Source: Psychrobacter immobilis (lineage in GTDB: Bacteria > Pseudomonadota > Gammaproteobacteria > Pseudomonadales > Moraxellaceae). From it: a stretch of 63,933 bases of DNA. Below are positions 8,400 to 17,516 of this stretch, in pieces. Position 1 is the first letter of the stretch, and every line of letters begins with the position of its first letter. A model generated the notes under the pieces. The model had not been told where the DNA came from. It saw only the letters and a list, made by a program, of their open reading frames with translations, and made no database searches. The DNA lies in contig CAJHAA010000019.1 of the NCBI GenBank assembly GCA_904846265.1, positions 1 through 63,933 of the forward strand, given 5' to 3'. The position numbers and the translations under genes are program-made.

Positions 8400-9281
8400 A
8401 AATTGATCCTTTTATAATCTTGTCGTATTTTATAGCTATCAACCGCTTTTTTAGAGTAGCGGCTGCCAGTAGTATAGTAATAAGTTGACGCTACTCGCTA
8501 TAGAGACACATCTCTATAAAACGTAAGCGACGACAATGGTATCCATCATGAATCACAACATGAGCCAGATATGATATAACTACTATAGAGTAGTAAAGAC
8601 AAAAGCATTGCTAGAAAAAATCGTCAATCTTATATAAATCGTATATGGCATCAAGCTCGCTCAGTCTATTATTGATAGTACTGTCACGCGACTTTTTTTA
8701 TCCATTTATCTTGAATCGACCATCGCATTATTCTAGTGATGCAAAAGATGAAAAATAAGGGTGATAATAGCCAGCTTTATAAAACAATAGTCAATAACGA
8801 TTAATTATAGACTTTAGTTTGCTTAAAAATTTATTTGGCTTGCTATCATAACATGCTTTTATTTCATGCTGAGCAAGGCCGTATCTAGCACAATATCAGT
8901 AGGCAGCGGTAAAAATATACAATAACTGGGTCAAATAATTGCGCCTTGGGTTATCCTACATGATCGGAATAATGACAAAACAGCACGATAACTTATCATA
9001 CAGTAGCCGTCTTTATCATGCACCTAGCGAGGATTATCATTGTTTTGGGGTGTTTATATAAGGAAAGGCGAATGGTCGATGGCATAAGGGTATAAAAAAC
9101 AGTAATCTAATAAACGACTAGATGGCGACTAAAAAGGTTGGCCGTCATAACATTCAGTGCCGATGCAACGTTTGTCATATACGGATTTGGTTAAAATTAA
9201 AACATCGTATACGCCTCACTAGCGATAGTAGCCAAAACATAACCATTAAAAATAACAACGATTACTTATATGGAGGACAAC
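8400..9281. other. Long divergent intergenic region, AT-rich
   Basis: About 880 bp with no convincing gene between the antiporter (-) and the protease (+). It should carry both promoters, but no single strong sigma-70 pair stands out. It contains a perfect 8-bp inverted repeat with a 4-nt loop (TATAGAGA CACA TCTCTATA, 8499-8518) and one truncated copy of the MITE-like repeat described separately (8623-8692). Confidence 0.6.
8623..8692 (+). repeat. MITE-like intergenic repeat, copy A (truncated)
   Basis: It starts GTCAATCTTATATAAATC and continues through TCAAGCTCGCTCAGTCT and GATAGTACTGTC. By eye it is about 75 percent identical over 60-70 bp to copy B (16474-16587, opposite orientation) and also related to copy C (44633-44746). 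Its outer end is missing. Confidence 0.7.
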
Positions 9282-10736
9282 ATGCCTATCAATATGCTTA
9301 CAGCGCAATCTAAGTTTTATGTGCCGCATTGGTTAAAACGTAGTGCGCTGGTGCTTGCTGTCAGTACCTCGATGGTTACTGGCGTCACTGCCACCGCCAT
9401 GGCGAGCGCTCAAGCTGTCGTCACCACGGCGGATTTTTCTGACTTAGTGCAGCAAGTTACCCCAGCCGTTGCCCGCGTAAATGTCACCAAGACCGTCAGC
9501 GAGGCTGAGCTTGCCCAAGCCCAAACAGCTGAATTGTTGCGGCAGTTCTTTGGTGATCGTTTACGTATTCCTGATCAGGCTGCCACGCCAGCGATTGAGC
9601 ATGCTTATGGTACTGCCTTTTTTGTCACAGCCGATGGTTATATGCTAACCAACCATCATGTGGTGGAGGGCGCTGATAAAATCACTGTTACTCTTAACGA
9701 TAGAACGGAGCTTGATGCAACCTTGGTTGGTAGTGATGAGCGCTCTGATGTAGCAGTGTTAAAAGTCTCGGGCAACCAATTTCCTGCTTTGCCTATCGGC
9801 GACTCAAATGCTCTGAAAGTAGGGGAACCAGTACTAGCCATTGGTTCGCCATTTGGTTTTGATTACTCAGCATCGGCGGGCATTGTCAGTGCTAAATCAC
9901 GCAGTTTTTCACGCGATACTAGCGTGCCATTTATCCAAACGGACGTGGCATTGAACCCTGGTAACTCAGGCGGTCCACTATTTAATCAGCGCGGTGAAGT
10001 GATTGGTATTAATTCGCGTATCTTTAGTGGTACTGGTGGTTACATGGGTCTATCATTTTCCATTCCGATTGATGCGGCGATGGATATTTACGAGCAGCTA
10101 AAAACCGATGGCGAAGTGGTACGTGCTTATTTAGGTATTTATCCGCAAGACATCGATCGCAATTTAGCAGAAGCTTATAATCTAGATCGTCCTCAAGGTG
10201 CACTACTGACAAGAGTATCACCAGACTCACCTGCACAAAAAGCTGGTCTAAAACCTGGCGATATCATTTTACAATATAATGAAGTGCAAATTATGCGCGC
10301 CTCAGATTTATTAAACTTGCTCAATCGTGCCAAACCGAGCGATAGCTTCCGCGCACAGATTCAGCGTAATGGTAAGCAAATGACCATCAGCGGCAAACTC
10401 ACTTATGCGCCCAATGATGTGAGAGCACAAGGCGGCGATCAGCAGAATGATGAGGTGCAGTTAGGCTTGCGTTTACGTAACTTGACCGCTGATGAGCAAG
10501 CAGAAATCGCAGTGGATAATAAGACGGGTATTTTGGTCACCACAGTTGACCCAACGGGATTGGCGGCGCGTTCAGGTCTATTGGCAGGTGATGTGATTAC
10601 CAATTTTCACCAAAAGCCAATTAAAAAGGTCACGGATTTTTCAAGCGCGATTTCATCATTGCCCAAAAAAGGCGTAGTGACCATTGAAATTATACGCCAA
10701 GGTATTCCCGCGATTATTGGTTTACGTATTGAGTAA
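9282..10736 (+). CDS. DegP/HtrA-family periplasmic serine endoprotease with two PDZ domains
   Basis: A periplasmic quality-control protease, 484 residues. A signal peptide ends around residues 40-45 (MASAQA). The trypsin-like domain carries the triad His126 (TNHHVV), Asp156 (SDERSDVAVLKV) and Ser229 (LNPGNSGGPLF). Two PDZ domains follow, with LGIYPQDIDRNLAEAY and LGLRLRNLTADEQAE openings and the usual AGLKPGDIIL and SGLLAGDVIT carboxylate-binding loops. The start is set at ATG 9282 because the GGAGGA ribosome binding site lies inside the codons following the upstream ATG at 9270. Family members degrade misfolded envelope proteins and are usually under envelope-stress control; MucD or DegP would both be acceptable names. 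Confidence 0.93.
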   Translation: MPINMLTAQSKFYVPHWLKRSALVLAVSTSMVTGVTATAMASAQAVVTTADFSDLVQQVTPAVARVNVTKTVSEAELAQAQTAELLRQFFGDRLRIPDQAATPAIEHAYGTAFFVTADGYMLTNHHVVEGADKITVTLNDRTELDATLVGSDERSDVAVLKVSGNQFPALPIGDSNALKVGEPVLAIGSPFGFDYSASAGIVSAKSRSFSRDTSVPFIQTDVALNPGNSGGPLFNQRGEVIGINSRIFSGTGGYMGLSFSIPIDAAMDIYEQLKTDGEVVRAYLGIYPQDIDRNLAEAYNLDRPQGALLTRVSPDSPAQKAGLKPGDIILQYNEVQIMRASDLLNLLNRAKPSDSFRAQIQRNGKQMTISGKLTYAPNDVRAQGGDQQNDEVQLGLRLRNLTADEQAEIAVDNKTGILVTTVDPTGLAARSGLLAGDVITNFHQKPIKKVTDFSSAISSLPKKGVVTIEIIRQGIPAIIGLRIE

Positions 10737-10997
10737 TCCTTGATAGCTTTGATAGCTTAGTAGGAGTAATGGGTAGTCGGGGCAGCAATTGAGCATGGCA
10801 TAACAGGCGCGTCAATAATTCTACTTGTCTATGATAGAGCTCGACCCCTATAATGGCTGATTTTTTTAACCATGACTTAAAATAATCTAACACTGTCACT
10901 AACTTATTCATGGAGCGATTTATTTATCGCTCTATACGTTCTAATATAGGGTAAGCCAGTTGCTAGGCTCATACCCTCCCGTAACCATCAGGTAATT

Positions 10998-12206
10998 ATG
11001 ACTGACCATGCTCTTTATATCCTAAGTATCTCTACGGTAGCAGTATTGCTTGCGTATATTATACTGTGGTCAGGATTACAAACGTTCAATGCCAATCCTA
11101 CCAAACGTTTTATGCGTATTTGGTTGAAGTTGGCACTCTATTATGCTGCCTATACTATGCCCGTTTGGGCTTTGCTGTTGGTGATAGGTTGGTCGCAAGA
11201 CATGCTGCCGATACTGGCGCAGCTCTCACTGCCACTCGTGCTAGTGGCCGTATTTGCAATGGGGTTCTATTTTTATACCGTGGTGATACAACCCAATCGT
11301 TTACGTTTAGATCATCATGCAATCGACTTAGATTTATCCACACCGTTGACGGTTGCCGTATTGGCTGATTTACGCATAGGCTTGTATAGCGGCAAGCCGC
11401 GTCATATTCGTAAACTGGTTGCTACCATCAATGCGTTACCAGCAGATGCGGTGCTGATTACGGGCGACTGGTTATATTATCCAAGTGCTGATTTAGTGGG
11501 TCAGCTCATGTTGTTTAAAGGGGTTAATAAGCCTATTTATACAGTGATGAGTACCTCAGACTTGCGTTATCAATCGATTAATACGACCAAGCAAGGACAG
11601 CCGCTATTAGAAGATACGTTGTCTAGTGCCTTTGATGTACTCGATATTAGTTATATTGGTCAACAGTGTACCTCGCTGCCACTCAAATGTACTGGGGCTA
11701 CTAATGCGCTTCCAGTAATGCCCAGTGCGAGCTATTCTAAAAATAATAAAGAGGGTTTTAGACAGCAAAATTTGGAAAATAGCCCAACCGTCGCCGTGCT
11801 TTGCGGCTGGCAAGATGTTCCTAAACAGTTTGCTGATATTGAAGAGGCAAATGCGTCTGATAAAGCCGCACTTGGTGCTGAAATTGCTAATACCACGAAG
11901 CCCGTCATCATCTTGGCTTCACGATTTGATAGTATTAGCGATTTGCCAAAATCCTTACAGCCACGACCACTATTGATTACTGGTGCGGCAAAGGCGATTC
12001 AAAAAAATATATGGTTGGCACAAAAACAAAAAAATATCGCACGTAGTAGCGAGCAGTCAACCCTGTTGAATAATAGCCGCATGGGCAAGCAGCGGGGTTT
12101 ATACCAATATGGCAGTTCGCAGATATTTGTCAGTAGCGGTATTGGCACACGAGGGCTGCCTTTTCGCTTGTATCGCCCCACTATCGATGTGTTGACGATT
12201 CGTTAA
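10998..12206 (+). CDS. Membrane protein with a degenerate metallophosphoesterase (YaeI-like) domain
   Basis: A 402-residue protein with about three N-terminal membrane helices (residues 5-25, 45-65, 75-97) and then a calcineurin-like phosphoesterase fold. The fold is recognisable from VAVLADLRIGLYSG (Asp124), PADAVLITGDWLYYP (GDW at 156-158), a STSD at 185-188 where GNHD is expected, LLITGAAKAIQ where the GHTHGGQ motif should lie, and the closing SSGIGTRGLPFRLYRP. So the DxH histidine is Arg126 and the GNHD and GHTHG histidines are gone. A dinuclear metal site is unlikely. A structural, binding or altered catalytic role is more likely than phosphatase activity. It has no obvious operon partner. 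Confidence 0.7.
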   Translation: MTDHALYILSISTVAVLLAYIILWSGLQTFNANPTKRFMRIWLKLALYYAAYTMPVWALLLVIGWSQDMLPILAQLSLPLVLVAVFAMGFYFYTVVIQPNRLRLDHHAIDLDLSTPLTVAVLADLRIGLYSGKPRHIRKLVATINALPADAVLITGDWLYYPSADLVGQLMLFKGVNKPIYTVMSTSDLRYQSINTTKQGQPLLEDTLSSAFDVLDISYIGQQCTSLPLKCTGATNALPVMPSASYSKNNKEGFRQQNLENSPTVAVLCGWQDVPKQFADIEEANASDKAALGAEIANTTKPVIILASRFDSISDLPKSLQPRPLLITGAAKAIQKNIWLAQKQKNIARSSEQSTLLNNSRMGKQRGLYQYGSSQIFVSSGIGTRGLPFRLYRPTIDVLTIR

Positions 12207-12644
12207 CATGACTCAAAAGACTTATCAGCGCTGGTTCATTGCGCTAAACTGAGAGTTGAATAATAAGGCTGTTGGTTTGTAGGTTGTAATGGCATGTCAG
12301 CAATTCAATTGATTGAACGTTAATTGATTGATAGCGGTCAAATCAAAATATGCTACACTAGCAGGCGTTTTTATTATTCTATTTTTAGTATTAAATAAGC
12401 GTTGTCGGTCATTGGCAAAAATAAGGCCAAGACGGCTCTGGGCACCTATATTGCGAACGCTTTTATCATAGAAAAAGATTGATAATAAAAAATACTCAGC
12501 ATTAATATCAAGCAAGATATTGCCAATGGTACCTATGAATGTACACAATGTGAGTACAGGCGTAGACGTAATCATTGACACTTGCCAACGACCTATCATG
12601 TGACAGCTTTGAAAAAAGCTAGGATAATACAGTAAGGCACGGTT
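12207..12644. other. Intergenic region upstream of dapA
   Basis: About 440 bp. I see no convincing coding sequence. It holds an extended minus-10-like TGCTACACT at 12349-12357 and a better-placed promoter candidate next to dapA, listed separately. The segment 12300-12336 carries a loose ATTGATTG-rich direct repeat without clear function. Confidence 0.5.
12600..12628 (+). promoter_or_regulatory. Candidate sigma-70 promoter of dapA
   Basis: GTGACA (12600-12605) and GATAAT (12623-12628) are 17 bp apart and end 17 bp before the dapA ATG. That spacing leaves only a very short leader, so the upstream TGCTACACT element is an alternative. Confidence 0.35.
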
Positions 12645-13550
12645 ATGAGCACAGCATACGACGAGATCAAAACCCGACTACAAGGCTCAATGGTAGCCTT
12701 GGTAACGCCCATGCATCCTGACGGCACGGTTGATTATAAACGTCTGGCGGATCTCATAGATTGGCAGATTGAGCAAGGCACGCATTGTCTCGTTGCCGTT
12801 GGTACTACTGGCGAGTCAGCGACCCTATCTATGCAAGAGCACAGCGATGTTATTCGCTACTTTGTTCAGCATGTCAAAGGTCGTGTACCAGTGATTGCTG
12901 GAACAGGCGCCAATAATACGATGGAAGCCATTAAGCTGACCCAAGATGCTGCCGACGCTGGTGCAGATTGTGCGTTATTGGTTGCGCCTTATTATAACAA
13001 GCCGCCACAAGAAGGCTTATACCAACATTATAAGGCTATCGCTCGCGCGGTGAATATCCCGCAGATGCTCTATAATGTGCCAGGACGTACGGTCGTTGAT
13101 ATTGCACAAGAGACGGTAGAACGTCTGGCTGATATCGATAATATCGTTGCGATTAAAGATGCCACAGGCTCTATCGCTCGCGGTGAGCAATTGATCAAAG
13201 CAGTGGGCGATAGAATCGTCGTGCTATCTGGTGATGACGGTACGGCGCTTGATTTGATGCAATTCGGTGGTAAAGGTAATATCTCAGTCACTGCCAACGT
13301 CGCCCCAAAAGCGATGAGCGAGACTTTTACAGCGGCGCTTCGTGGTGATTTTGATGCGGCTCATAAAGTCCATGATGTGGTCAAGCATTTACACCGTGAC
13401 TTATTTATTGAGTCAAGTCCTATCCCAGCAAAATATGCGCTTCATAAAATGGGCATGATAGATACTGGTATTCGTCTGCCTTTGGTATGGTTGGCTGAAC
13501 AACATCATGCCACTATTGATGACGCCTTGGTGCGTGCGAACTTATTATAA
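12645..13550 (+). CDS. dapA: 4-hydroxy-tetrahydrodipicolinate synthase
   Basis: Condenses pyruvate with aspartate semialdehyde, the first committed step to lysine and diaminopimelate. The 301-residue TIM barrel shows GSMVALVTPM, VAVGTTGESATL (Thr-Thr of the catalytic relay), YYNKPPQEGLYQHY, YNVPGRT and IVAIKDATG, with Lys171 as the Schiff-base lysine. The length is close to the family norm of about 292. It starts the conserved dapA - bamC - purC order and the next lipoprotein begins about 35 bp after its stop, so they are likely cotranscribed. Confidence 0.97.
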   Translation: MSTAYDEIKTRLQGSMVALVTPMHPDGTVDYKRLADLIDWQIEQGTHCLVAVGTTGESATLSMQEHSDVIRYFVQHVKGRVPVIAGTGANNTMEAIKLTQDAADAGADCALLVAPYYNKPPQEGLYQHYKAIARAVNIPQMLYNVPGRTVVDIAQETVERLADIDNIVAIKDATGSIARGEQLIKAVGDRIVVLSGDDGTALDLMQFGGKGNISVTANVAPKAMSETFTAALRGDFDAAHKVHDVVKHLHRDLFIESSPIPAKYALHKMGMIDTGIRLPLVWLAEQHHATIDDALVRANLL

Positions 13551-13585
13551 AATGATGCGTATAAATGCTAACTCAGAGAGATAAT

Positions 13586-13900
13586 ATGATGAAAACATCA
13601 TCACCGACTGCAAAAATATTTCCTGCGCTGCTGACCTTAATATTGGGAAGCACCTTAGTATTGAGCGGTTGCCAAAGTGCTAAAAACTTACTTGGTAAGC
13701 GTGACAATGGTAGTTTAGAATATCAGCAAAGCAAGAAGCTTGTGCCAATAGAGCTGCCTGCTAACAAAGAACCAGCTCCTTTTGTACCTTTGTACGCAAC
13801 TCCTAATGCTGGTGCAAATACGCTGAAATTACAGAACGAATCAGGTAATCAGTACCAGCTACCGAAGCCTGAGCGCGCTGTCAGTAGTCCTTCGAATTAA
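13586..13900 (+). CDS. Short BamC-like lipoprotein
   Basis: A 104-residue lipoprotein (signal peptide with lipobox LVLSGC) lying exactly where bamC (nlpB) sits in E. coli, between dapA and purC. After the Cys it reads KRDNGSLEYQQSKKLVPIEL, which resembles the N-terminal unstructured segment of BamC, a Tyr-x2-Ser-Lys then Pro-rich stretch that binds BamD. The two helix-grip domains that make BamC about 340 residues long are absent. I therefore infer a minimal BamC of the outer-membrane beta-barrel assembly machine that keeps only the BamD-binding lasso. The start is one of two adjacent ATGs (13586 or 13589), preceded by GAGAG. Confidence 0.65.
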   Translation: MMKTSSPTAKIFPALLTLILGSTLVLSGCQSAKNLLGKRDNGSLEYQQSKKLVPIELPANKEPAPFVPLYATPNAGANTLKLQNESGNQYQLPKPERAVSSPSN

Positions 13901-14030
13901 AGCTATTCCCTTATTTATACCGCTGACATTTTACAGTGATTAATGTAAATATTATTCATTCTGTCATACAAAAATCAGCGGTCGCTGCGCGTTTTTACCA
14001 CATAAGCTTGAACGAACAGGAACTCCCATA

Positions 14031-14744
14031 ATGCAAAAGCAACAACTGCTGTATAAAGGCAAAGCCAAATCTGTCTATGAAACTGAAGACAACGACCTGC
14101 TGATTCTACATTTCCGTGATGATACTTCAGCGCTTGATGGCAAGCGTATTGAGCAATTAGCACGCAAAGGTGTTGTCAATAATCGTTTTAACGCTTTCAT
14201 CATGCAAAAACTGGCTGATGCTGGTATCGAAACGCATTTTGAAAAGCAATTGTCTGAAGATGAAGTATTGGTCAAGCGTTTGGATATGATTCCAGTTGAG
14301 TGCGTGGTGCGTAACTTTGCTGCGGGCAGCTTGGTTCGTCGTTTGGGCTTAGAAGAAGGGAAAGCATTGACGCCGCCTACTTATGAATTGTTTTATAAAG
14401 ATGATGCGCTGGGTGATCCAATGGTCAATGAGTCACTTGCTGTGTCTCTTGGCTGGGCAACCGAAGCACAACTTGCCAGAATGGAAGAGTTGACTCATCA
14501 AGTAAATGAAGTGTTAAAGGCGTTATTCGAAGCAGGTGATTTGATACTGGTTGATTTCAAACTAGAATTTGGTGTGTTCCATGACCGTATCGTCTTAGGG
14601 GATGAATTCTCACCAGATGGCTGCCGTATTTGGGATAAAACGACTAAGAAGAAGCTGGACAAAGACCGCTTCCGTCAATCATTAGGCGATGTCATTGAAG
14701 CTTATGAAGAAGTGGCTAACCGTATTGGGGTGCCATTAAGCTAG
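14031..14744 (+). CDS. purC: Phosphoribosylaminoimidazole-succinocarboxamide synthase (SAICAR synthetase)
   Basis: An ATP-dependent ligase of de novo purine synthesis joining aspartate to CAIR. At 237 residues it has the exact bacterial length. Motifs seen are [15 protein letters not shown] at the N terminus, [37 protein letters not shown] and [14 protein letters not shown]. The gene closes the dapA - lipoprotein - purC run and is followed by a strong terminator. Confidence 0.97.
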   Translation: MQKQQLLYKGKAKSVYETEDNDLLILHFRDDTSALDGKRIEQLARKGVVNNRFNAFIMQKLADAGIETHFEKQLSEDEVLVKRLDMIPVECVVRNFAAGSLVRRLGLEEGKALTPPTYELFYKDDALGDPMVNESLAVSLGWATEAQLARMEELTHQVNEVLKALFEAGDLILVDFKLEFGVFHDRIVLGDEFSPDGCRIWDKTTKKKLDKDRFRQSLGDVIEAYEEVANRIGVPLS

Positions 14745-14784
14745 ATGTTTGATTGGCACTGCACTGCAGGTCAATCTTTAGCGT

Positions 14785-14816
14785 AAAAAAAACTGAGCCA
14801 TGTGCTCAGTTTTTTT
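14785..14816 (+). terminator. Intrinsic terminator after purC
   Basis: The left arm at 14785-14798 (A8 then CTGAGC) pairs with GCTCAG-T7 at 14804-14816 around a 5-nt loop (CATGT). Confidence 0.9.
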
Positions 14817-14909
14817 ATGCAAAAAATTACTGAAACCTTATACAATTTGCACGACTTGTGAGACTACTGTTCTTATAATAAAGATACATACAAAAATAAG
14901 GCTTATGGT

Positions 14910-15563
14910 ATGCCGTTTTCAAAACCATCTACTACTGACACTGAGCCTACTATTTTAGCGCCATCATGGTTTACTCGACCAACCTGTGTGGTCGCTGCTG
15001 ACTTAATAGGTAAAGTGCTGTGTAGAAAGCTGTTAGATACGGATGGCACGCCTAAAATACTACGTATGCGTATCTCAGAAACCGAAGCTTACATCGGTGC
15101 GGGCGATCCCGCTTGTCATTCACATGTTGGCAGCCGTACGCCGCGTACTGAAATCATGTATGAGCAAGGTGGCGTTTTTTATGTGTATTTGACTTATGGC
15201 GTCCATCATATGCTCAATTTAATCAGTGCTGCTATCGACTCCCCTGAATCGGTGCTGATACGCGCGGGGTTTTTAGCAGAAGATAGTGACCGCCTGCGAG
15301 ATGAGCAATTATTGAGCTTAGATCAACAACTGATTCATCCCAAGCAGTTCGCTGGTCCCGGTAAGCTGACCAAGCGTTTACAAATCGACCGTGATTTGTA
15401 TGGCAAATCCATTCATCCAGCATCAGCTGTATGGGTAGAAGAAGACGGTTGCAAGCCGCCAGTATCGCTGCGCCCACGGATTGGCATTGATTATGCGGGC
15501 GAGGCAAAAGAGTGGTTATTACGCTACATTTGGACGGACCATCCTTCGTTATCCAAAAAATAG
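14910..15563 (+). CDS. 3-methyladenine DNA glycosylase (AAG/MPG family)
   Basis: A 217-residue base-excision repair enzyme that removes alkylated purines. Recognised from RMRISETEAYIGAGDPACH (catalytic Glu in ETEAY), HVGSRTPRTEIMYEQGG, YVYLTYGVHHMLN and the FAGPGKLTKRLQI block. The N-terminal 25 residues or so (Ser/Thr/Pro-rich) are an extension. The ATG at 14910 begins 100 bp after the purC terminator. It is followed 53 bp later by the NIF3-like gene on the same strand. Confidence 0.93.
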   Translation: MPFSKPSTTDTEPTILAPSWFTRPTCVVAADLIGKVLCRKLLDTDGTPKILRMRISETEAYIGAGDPACHSHVGSRTPRTEIMYEQGGVFYVYLTYGVHHMLNLISAAIDSPESVLIRAGFLAEDSDRLRDEQLLSLDQQLIHPKQFAGPGKLTKRLQIDRDLYGKSIHPASAVWVEEDGCKPPVSLRPRIGIDYAGEAKEWLLRYIWTDHPSLSKK

Positions 15564-15616
15564 TAAGATTGATAGTTGATGGCTGTTTTTCTAAATAGAC
15601 TGGAAGGAAGTAATAC

Positions 15617-15928
15617 ATGTATAAATTGACGGTTTTTATTCCAGATACAGCATTAGAGCAGGTAAAGTCCGCTTTATTTTCGGCGGGCGCTGGGACGATT
15701 GGCAATTATGAACAGTGCTGTTGGCAAGTGCAGGGGACAGGGCAATTTAGGCCACTGGCAGGCAGTAATCCGAATATTGGAGCACATGATCGACTGGAAA
15801 CCGTTGAGGAATGGCGGGTAGAAATGGTAGTGGCTGATGCTGATATTAAAGAGGTCGTCGAGGCGTTAAAGCAGGCGCATCCTTATGAAACGCCTGCCTA
15901 TGATGTGATTGAAGTATTAGACTTTTAG
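15617..15928 (+). CDS. NIF3/YqfO-like stand-alone domain protein
   Basis: A 103-residue protein that matches the CutA-like insert domain found in YqfO/NIF3 proteins: MYKLTVFIPDTALEQVKSAL, GAGTIGNYEQCCWQ, GTGQFRP, and the closing HPYETPAYDVIEV. Such free-standing copies are common in gammaproteobacteria; their function is not established. GGAAGG lies upstream of the ATG. It is convergent with the small lipoprotein gene that ends 10 bp downstream. Confidence 0.85.
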   Translation: MYKLTVFIPDTALEQVKSALFSAGAGTIGNYEQCCWQVQGTGQFRPLAGSNPNIGAHDRLETVEEWRVEMVVADADIKEVVEALKQAHPYETPAYDVIEVLDF

Positions 15929-15937
15929 GGTCAGCTA

Positions 15938-16312
15938 TCAGTCCTCTTTGATCTTAATCACGTTATAACTCGGATAGCCAAGCTCGATTTTGTAATCTTC
16001 ACTGCCGCGTTTGGCTTTTACTTTTATTTTACTGTCACCTTTCTTGTATTTGACGTCTTTGACTCGATAACCCATATTGCTGACTTTATTGGCAGCCCTT
16101 TGCTCGATAGCAGGTTGATAAAGCTCTTTATCAATGGAGTTGATGGTCTTCTTGTGCTTTTTGTAGACCTTACTGTTTTTATAAACATCTTCGTAAAGGT
16201 CGCCGTAAGCATTATAACCAGGTGCGGTGACACAGCCAGTCGTTATCGTCAGCAACACTGCAATCATACTAGCGCTAGTAGTGGTTTTTAATAAAGTATG
16301 GTGGTTCATCAA
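15938..16312 (-). CDS. Small lipoprotein, paralogue of the gene at 16606-17268
   Basis: A 124-residue protein with a signal peptide and lipobox (TITTGC). It then has a Lys-rich middle and a C-terminal domain, AANKVSNMGYRVKDVKYKKG, followed by KAKRGSEDYKIELGYPSYN. The same domain ends the next upstream gene, showing a local duplication. The beta-alpha-beta-like pattern and the basic, Tyr-rich makeup recall PepSY-like small domains, but I cannot assign a family. Probably an envelope protein of unknown role. An ATG start is used; a second Met follows immediately. Confidence 0.75.
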   Translation of the reverse strand: MMNHHTLLKTTTSASMIAVLLTITTGCVTAPGYNAYGDLYEDVYKNSKVYKKHKKTINSIDKELYQPAIEQRAANKVSNMGYRVKDVKYKKGDSKIKVKAKRGSEDYKIELGYPSYNVIKIKED

Positions 16313-16473
16313 ACTCTCTTATGATGTCAAAGATGTTTTTGCTGATCTTATAAAAAAGGGTCAAATAAACCAAGGGCTGGCTTATTTGACCAAAGGCATC
16401 AAATAGTCAATGATGCCAAAATTTTTATTTAATAGCTTTATTTTGCTGCTCTCATTTTTAGTGCACTTGGATA

Positions 16474-16587
16474 TAGCTGGTTCAATATAATTTAGATTCA
16501 AGGAAGGCAAGCGAAAGTACTACAAATAGTAGACTAAGCGAGCCTGACACCGTATCTGATTTATATAGGATTGACTATAACTATCAA
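16474..16587 (-). repeat. MITE-like intergenic repeat, copy B
   Basis: About 114 bp lying between the two paralogous lipoprotein genes. Read on the minus strand it begins with the 17-mer TTGATAGTTATAGTCAA (16571-16587), identical to the first 17 bp of copy C at 44633-44649. The rest aligns with C over its whole length, including a CTTCCTTG block. The ends form an imperfect inverted repeat. Confidence 0.8.
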
Positions 16588-16605
16588 TTGAATGGAGGAT
16601 ATGCT

Positions 16606-17268
16606 CTAGTCTTTTTCAATCTTAATCACATTTAAGTTTGGGTAACCAAGTCGTATTTCATACTCTTGCGAGCCGCGCTTGGCTTCAATTTCGAACACGC
16701 CGCGTCCGTTCTTTTCTTCCAACTCAATGTCGTTGACCCGATAGCCCATGCCTTGTATTTTATTGATTGCACGTTGCTTAATTGCTGGATAACGCGAGTC
16801 TCTTTTAATGCTATCTTCGATATCATCATTTTTATAGTGCTTATTATTCTTATGCTTGCCATTATTTTTATATTTGTTTTTGTTGTAATGGTCTTTGTCA
16901 TATCTATCGTCTTGCCAAACATTAGACCAAGCTTTTTTATTTGAGCTAATAAGTTTTAGATCAGGATACGTGTATTTTAGCTCGTATGTTTGGTTGTTCT
17001 TTTTGGCATAAGCGGTCATTATGCGATTGCCACGGTAGTTATCGGATTTGATATACATAACCTGATAGCCTTTACGGCGCAGATCAGCGCGTAGCTTTTG
17101 ACTAATGCGGTTGTAGTCAGCGTTACCATAATCATCATTACCACCATATACTGGGTAATTATCAAACCCTGAACCGACGACGGCACACCCAACTGTAGTA
17201 CCCAATAATGTAACCGCAAGACCAGTAGATATAATGGTCTTAATTGAGAAAGGCTTTAGAATTTTCAT
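16606..17268 (-). CDS. Lipoprotein with two copies of a small repeated domain
   Basis: A 220-residue lipoprotein (signal peptide, VGCAVVGSG). It contains the paralogous C-terminal domain (NKIQGMGYRVNDIELEE, then EAKRGSQEYEIRLGYPNLN) and an earlier, more divergent copy (LRADLRRKGYQVMYIKSDN, then YELKYTYPDLKLI). The two are separated by an Asn/Lys/Tyr-rich linker of low complexity. So it is the two-domain relative of the 124-residue neighbour. Function unknown, likely envelope-located. Its start faces the GacA-box region, about 250 bp away, so shared regulation is possible. Confidence 0.78.
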   Translation of the reverse strand: MKILKPFSIKTIISTGLAVTLLGTTVGCAVVGSGFDNYPVYGGNDDYGNADYNRISQKLRADLRRKGYQVMYIKSDNYRGNRIMTAYAKKNNQTYELKYTYPDLKLISSNKKAWSNVWQDDRYDKDHYNKNKYKNNGKHKNNKHYKNDDIEDSIKRDSRYPAIKQRAINKIQGMGYRVNDIELEEKNGRGVFEIEAKRGSQEYEIRLGYPNLNVIKIEKD

Positions 17269-17516
17269 GATCCAACATCCTATAATTTTTTTAAATTACC
17301 CGTCGCATCATTGCTGGTGATAGCCGAGCACGTATGCACTCTATAAATTTTTCATATAATCGTATTCATAACTTACTGGCAAATTGATTATTACCATCGT
17401 CATTACCATTAGGCGCTTTGAAATATTTTCTTACATTATCTATCATAATGTACGAAGCTTGATGATAAGTGTCTTTTGCGTTAATAAGTTGTAATCAGGG
17501 TAACGAATATGAATCA

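Noticed and set aside
9122..9313. 63-codon frame upstream of the DegP-like protease
   Set aside because: No ribosome binding site and unremarkable composition. It overlaps the protease start, whose GGAGGA site points to ATG 9282.
12297..12599. 100-codon minus-strand frame upstream of dapA
   Set aside because: It occupies the dapA promoter region, has no ribosome binding site, and the protein looks random.
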